From: Candidatus Omnitrophota bacterium
GTDB taxonomy: Bacteria; Omnitrophota; Gorgyraeia; Aquiviventales; Aquiviventaceae
Assembly: GCA_016206675.1 (NCBI GenBank)
Contig: JACQRD010000026.1
Location: 1-14,831, forward strand
Direction of reading: 5' to 3'
DNA length: 14,831 nucleotides
The notes under the pieces were generated by a model that did not search any database, had not been told where the DNA came from, and saw nothing but the letters and a program-made list of their open reading frames with translations. Numbering within the stretch: the first letter of the stretch is position 1; each line of letters starts with the position of its first letter. Positions 13,031 through 14,831 of this stretch are shown piece by piece. Both the position numbers and the translations under genes were made by a program.

Positions 13031-13882
13031 TTAATTGAACCAGGGACGATACTCCCACAGCAGCCTCACGGTTTCCTCCACACCGCTTAAGCGCAGCGCG
13101 TCGTGGCCGTAAAACAGCGACAACGCCAGCCCGAGCGACAAAAACGGCCCGTACGGAATCACGTGCGAGCGCTTGATCAGCAGCACGAGCAGGCCCGGCC
13201 CCACGGCCAACAGCGGCGCGAGGAAAAACGTGACGAGCACGAGCTTCCATCCCACCACGCTGCCAGCCATCGCCAGCAGCTTGATGTCCCCTCCGCCCAT
13301 GCTCTCCTTCCGAAAGATCAGATCGCCGAGCAGGCCGGTGCCGTAGAGCACCCCGCCGCCGACGAGCATGCCGATCACCGAGCGGCCAAGCGAGAGCCAA
13401 TGCGAGTCGGTACCGTGCAGCGCTGGCACCGCGAAGCTGGCCAGCAGGCCCACCGCCAAGCCGCCGAGGCTGATTTCATCCGGGATGATCTGGAACTCCA
13501 GATCGATGATGCTGGCCGCGATGAGCCCTGCCACGAACGCGACGTAGATCCACCCCGCCGGCCCCAGGCCGAAGCGCTGCAGCACGGCCCCGCTCGCCAC
13601 CGAGGCCAACAGCTCCACCAGCGGATAGCGCCAGTCGATCACCTTGCGGCAGTGGCGGCAGCGTCCTCCCAGCGCGAAGAAACTGAGCAGCGGAACATTG
13701 TCGTACCACGCAATCGCCTTGCGGCAGTGGGGGCAGCGCGATCGGGGCTTGACCACCGACTGCTCGCGAGGCAGGCGATAGATGCAGACGTTCAGAAAGC
13801 TGCCAAGGCAGCTGCCGAACAACAGGCCGATGAGCCACGGCGCCCAGGCCGGCAGAACGACTGAAGTATCAATCGAAATCAC
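13031..13882 (-). CDS. pilD: Prepilin peptidase (type IV pilin/T2SS, A24 family)
   Basis: About 283 residues. This polytopic inner-membrane aspartic protease cleaves the leader of type IV prepilins or type II pseudopilins and often N-methylates the new end. It shows the family block GSCLGSFLNVCIYRLPRE, the zinc-type pairs C50-x2-C53 (CPHC) and C75-x2-C78 (CRHC), and the probable catalytic aspartates D127 (ASIIDLEFQIIPDE) and D199 (MGGGDIKLLAMAG). Several hydrophobic membrane segments are evident. The start is uncertain. GTG 13882 is the most upstream plausible codon before the conserved region, while the TTG at 13945 would add 21 residues read from the intergenic repeat. No pilin or secretion gene is nearby; it sits between aroE and aroC. 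Confidence 0.93.
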   Translation of the reverse strand: MISIDTSVVLPAWAPWLIGLLFGSCLGSFLNVCIYRLPREQSVVKPRSRCPHCRKAIAWYDNVPLLSFFALGGRCRHCRKVIDWRYPLVELLASVASGAVLQRFGLGPAGWIYVAFVAGLIAASIIDLEFQIIPDEISLGGLAVGLLASFAVPALHGTDSHWLSLGRSVIGMLVGGGVLYGTGLLGDLIFRKESMGGGDIKLLAMAGSVVGWKLVLVTFFLAPLLAVGPGLLVLLIKRSHVIPYGPFLSLGLALSLFYGHDALRLSGVEETVRLLWEYRPWFN

Positions 13883-14014
13883 CAAGCACCAGGCATCAAA
13901 TTCCAAGCACCAAATCCCAAATCCCAAATAAATCCCAAATTCCAAATCCCAAATCCCAAACCGTTTGGTGCTTGGAGCTTGAAATTTGGTGCTTATTTGG
14001 TGCTTGGGATTTGG
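13883..14014. repeat. Intergenic AT-rich repeat, CCAAGCACCAAAT/CCCAAAT words (aroE-pilD gap)
   Basis: The left half (13883-13961) is a run of CCAAGCACC, CCCAAAT and TCCAAAT words. The right half (about 13964-14014) contains three copies of TTTGGTGCTT. A perfect 13-base pairing joins 13903-13915 (CCAAGCACCAAAT) with 13995-14007, and other copies can pair in alternative registers. The element is far more AT-rich than the genes around it. The aroE stop (13995-13993) and the last residues of AroE lie in the right half. Confidence 0.88.
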
Positions 14015-14831
14015 TCATTGGTGATTGCGCGCTCTAGCGCTTTGCGCATGATGTCAATCGGCGGGTCGCGATGAAGCCAGAGCCGCAGCGATTCCGCGCC
14101 CTGGTATAGTAGCATTGACAGCCCGCCCGCCGCAACACATCCCCGACGCTGCGCTTCGGCGACCAATCGCGTCGGCCGATGGTAGACCACGTCGTAGACC
14201 AGGGTGCTCCGCCGCAGGCCCTTCAGGGCCACGGGGGCCGGATCGCCGGCGCGCATGCCGACGGTCGTCGCATTGATCAGCAGCTGCGCCTCCTCCAGCC
14301 GCACGCGCGCCAGCGGGACCGCGTGTGCGCACGCGCCCGGATGGCGGCGGGCAATCCACCGGGCCAGCCGCTGCGCCTTGGCCAAATGGCGGTTGGCGAT
14401 GATCAGCCGCATGCCGCGGGTGCGCGAGAGCTCCCATGCCACCGCCTTGGCCGCCCCGCCCGCCCCCAGAATCACGGCATGTGCCGGACGTCTGCGCCAG
14501 CCCAGCTGCCTCAGCGCCAACGCGAATCCCTTGGCATCGGTGTTGTAGCCGATCAGCCGACGATTGCGGATGACGATGGTGTTCACCGCGCCGATGGCCC
14601 GCGCGACCGGATCAATCCGATCCAGCAGGGGCAGGACTACCTCCTTCAGCGGCACGGTGACGTTGAGCCCCTCAACGCCCGCCAGCACGAAGGCCTGCAG
14701 CATCGGCCGCACGAAGCGCGGCGGGACATCGAACGCCGAGTAGACCGCGTCGATCTTCAGCGCGCGCAGTGCTGCCGCGTGCATGGCCGGCGAGCGGCTG
14801 TGGCTGACCGGGTGACCGATCACTCCAAAGA
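13993..14831 (-). CDS. aroE: Shikimate dehydrogenase (5' end outside window)
   Basis: The frame is open to the right edge and reads FGVIGHPVSHSRSP, so the true start is a few codons beyond the window; the GTG at 14823 is inside the conserved region. AroE reduces 3-dehydroshikimate to shikimate with NADPH. Visible motifs are SHSRSP (substrate binding), NVTVPLKE with the catalytic lysine, GAVNTIV, YNTDAKGF with the catalytic aspartate, the dinucleotide loop ILGAGGAAKAVAWEL, NRHLAKAQRLA, INATTVGMR, YDVVYHRPTRLV and GLSMLLYQGAESL. All are intact. The last residues (about NDQIPSTK) and the stop are encoded inside the intergenic repeat. With aroC and aroK downstream this forms a partial shikimate cluster. 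Confidence 0.96.
   Translation of the reverse strand, partial: FGVIGHPVSHSRSPAMHAAALRALKIDAVYSAFDVPPRFVRPMLQAFVLAGVEGLNVTVPLKEVVLPLLDRIDPVARAIGAVNTIVIRNRRLIGYNTDAKGFALALRQLGWRRRPAHAVILGAGGAAKAVAWELSRTRGMRLIIANRHLAKAQRLARWIARRHPGACAHAVPLARVRLEEAQLLINATTVGMRAGDPAPVALKGLRRSTLVYDVVYHRPTRLVAEAQRRGCVAAGGLSMLLYQGAESLRLWLHRDPPIDIMRKALERAITNDQIPSTK

Overview
All eleven protein-coding genes in this GC-rich window lie on the minus strand, so transcription runs from the right edge to the left. The genes point to a diderm bacterium. There are three lipid A/Kdo steps (WaaA, LpxK, an LpxL-type acyltransferase), a prepilin peptidase for a type IV pilus or type II secretion system, a shikimate-pathway block, DprA, TopA and a Xer recombinase. 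The order waaA-lpxK-lpxL-ELM1 and a DUF5678/retropepsin pair recall the Omnitrophota (formerly OP3/Omnitrophica). That placement is inference from memory of such genomes. No rRNA, tRNA, CRISPR array, transposase or phage gene was seen, and no gene-free stretch exceeds about 150 bases.

In transcription order (right to left) the layout is as follows. (1) An aromatic amino acid block holds aroE (5' end outside the window), a prepilin peptidase gene, aroC, and aroK fused to a DUF5678-like domain. The aroK stop overlaps the start of a small retropepsin-like protease gene (TAATG). (2) A DNA-handling block, dprA - thiS-like - topA - xerC, resembles the dprA-topA-trmFO-xerC order of Bacillus, but without trmFO and with a ThiS-like gene inserted. 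(3) An envelope block contains a secreted DUF3887 + alpha/beta hydrolase overlapping both xerC and waaA, then lpxK, then one long reading frame that joins an LpxL-type acyltransferase to an ELM1-family glycosyltransferase-like domain. That frame runs off the left edge.

The most distinctive features are the two fusions and the intergenic repeats. LpxL+ELM1 and AroK+DUF5678 are each uninterrupted frames across the domain junction. Every intergenic gap longer than 40 bases (six of six) holds a short-word repeat array. Five of the six form inverted repeats and most use a different word. Several arrays reach into the neighbouring genes, supplying stop codons, C-terminal residues, false N-terminal extensions and, at aroC, a Shine-Dalgarno-like GGAG. 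One word family (AGCACAC/AGTCAGC) occurs at two places 8.6 kb apart. These arrays are not standard terminators, REP elements or CRISPRs as far as can be seen.

Several starts were moved to the first residue that fits the protein family (aroC 12930, aroK 11688, dprA 10431, prepilin peptidase 13882). For xerC the conserved N-terminus lies upstream of the first ATG/GTG/TTG, which suggests a non-canonical start.
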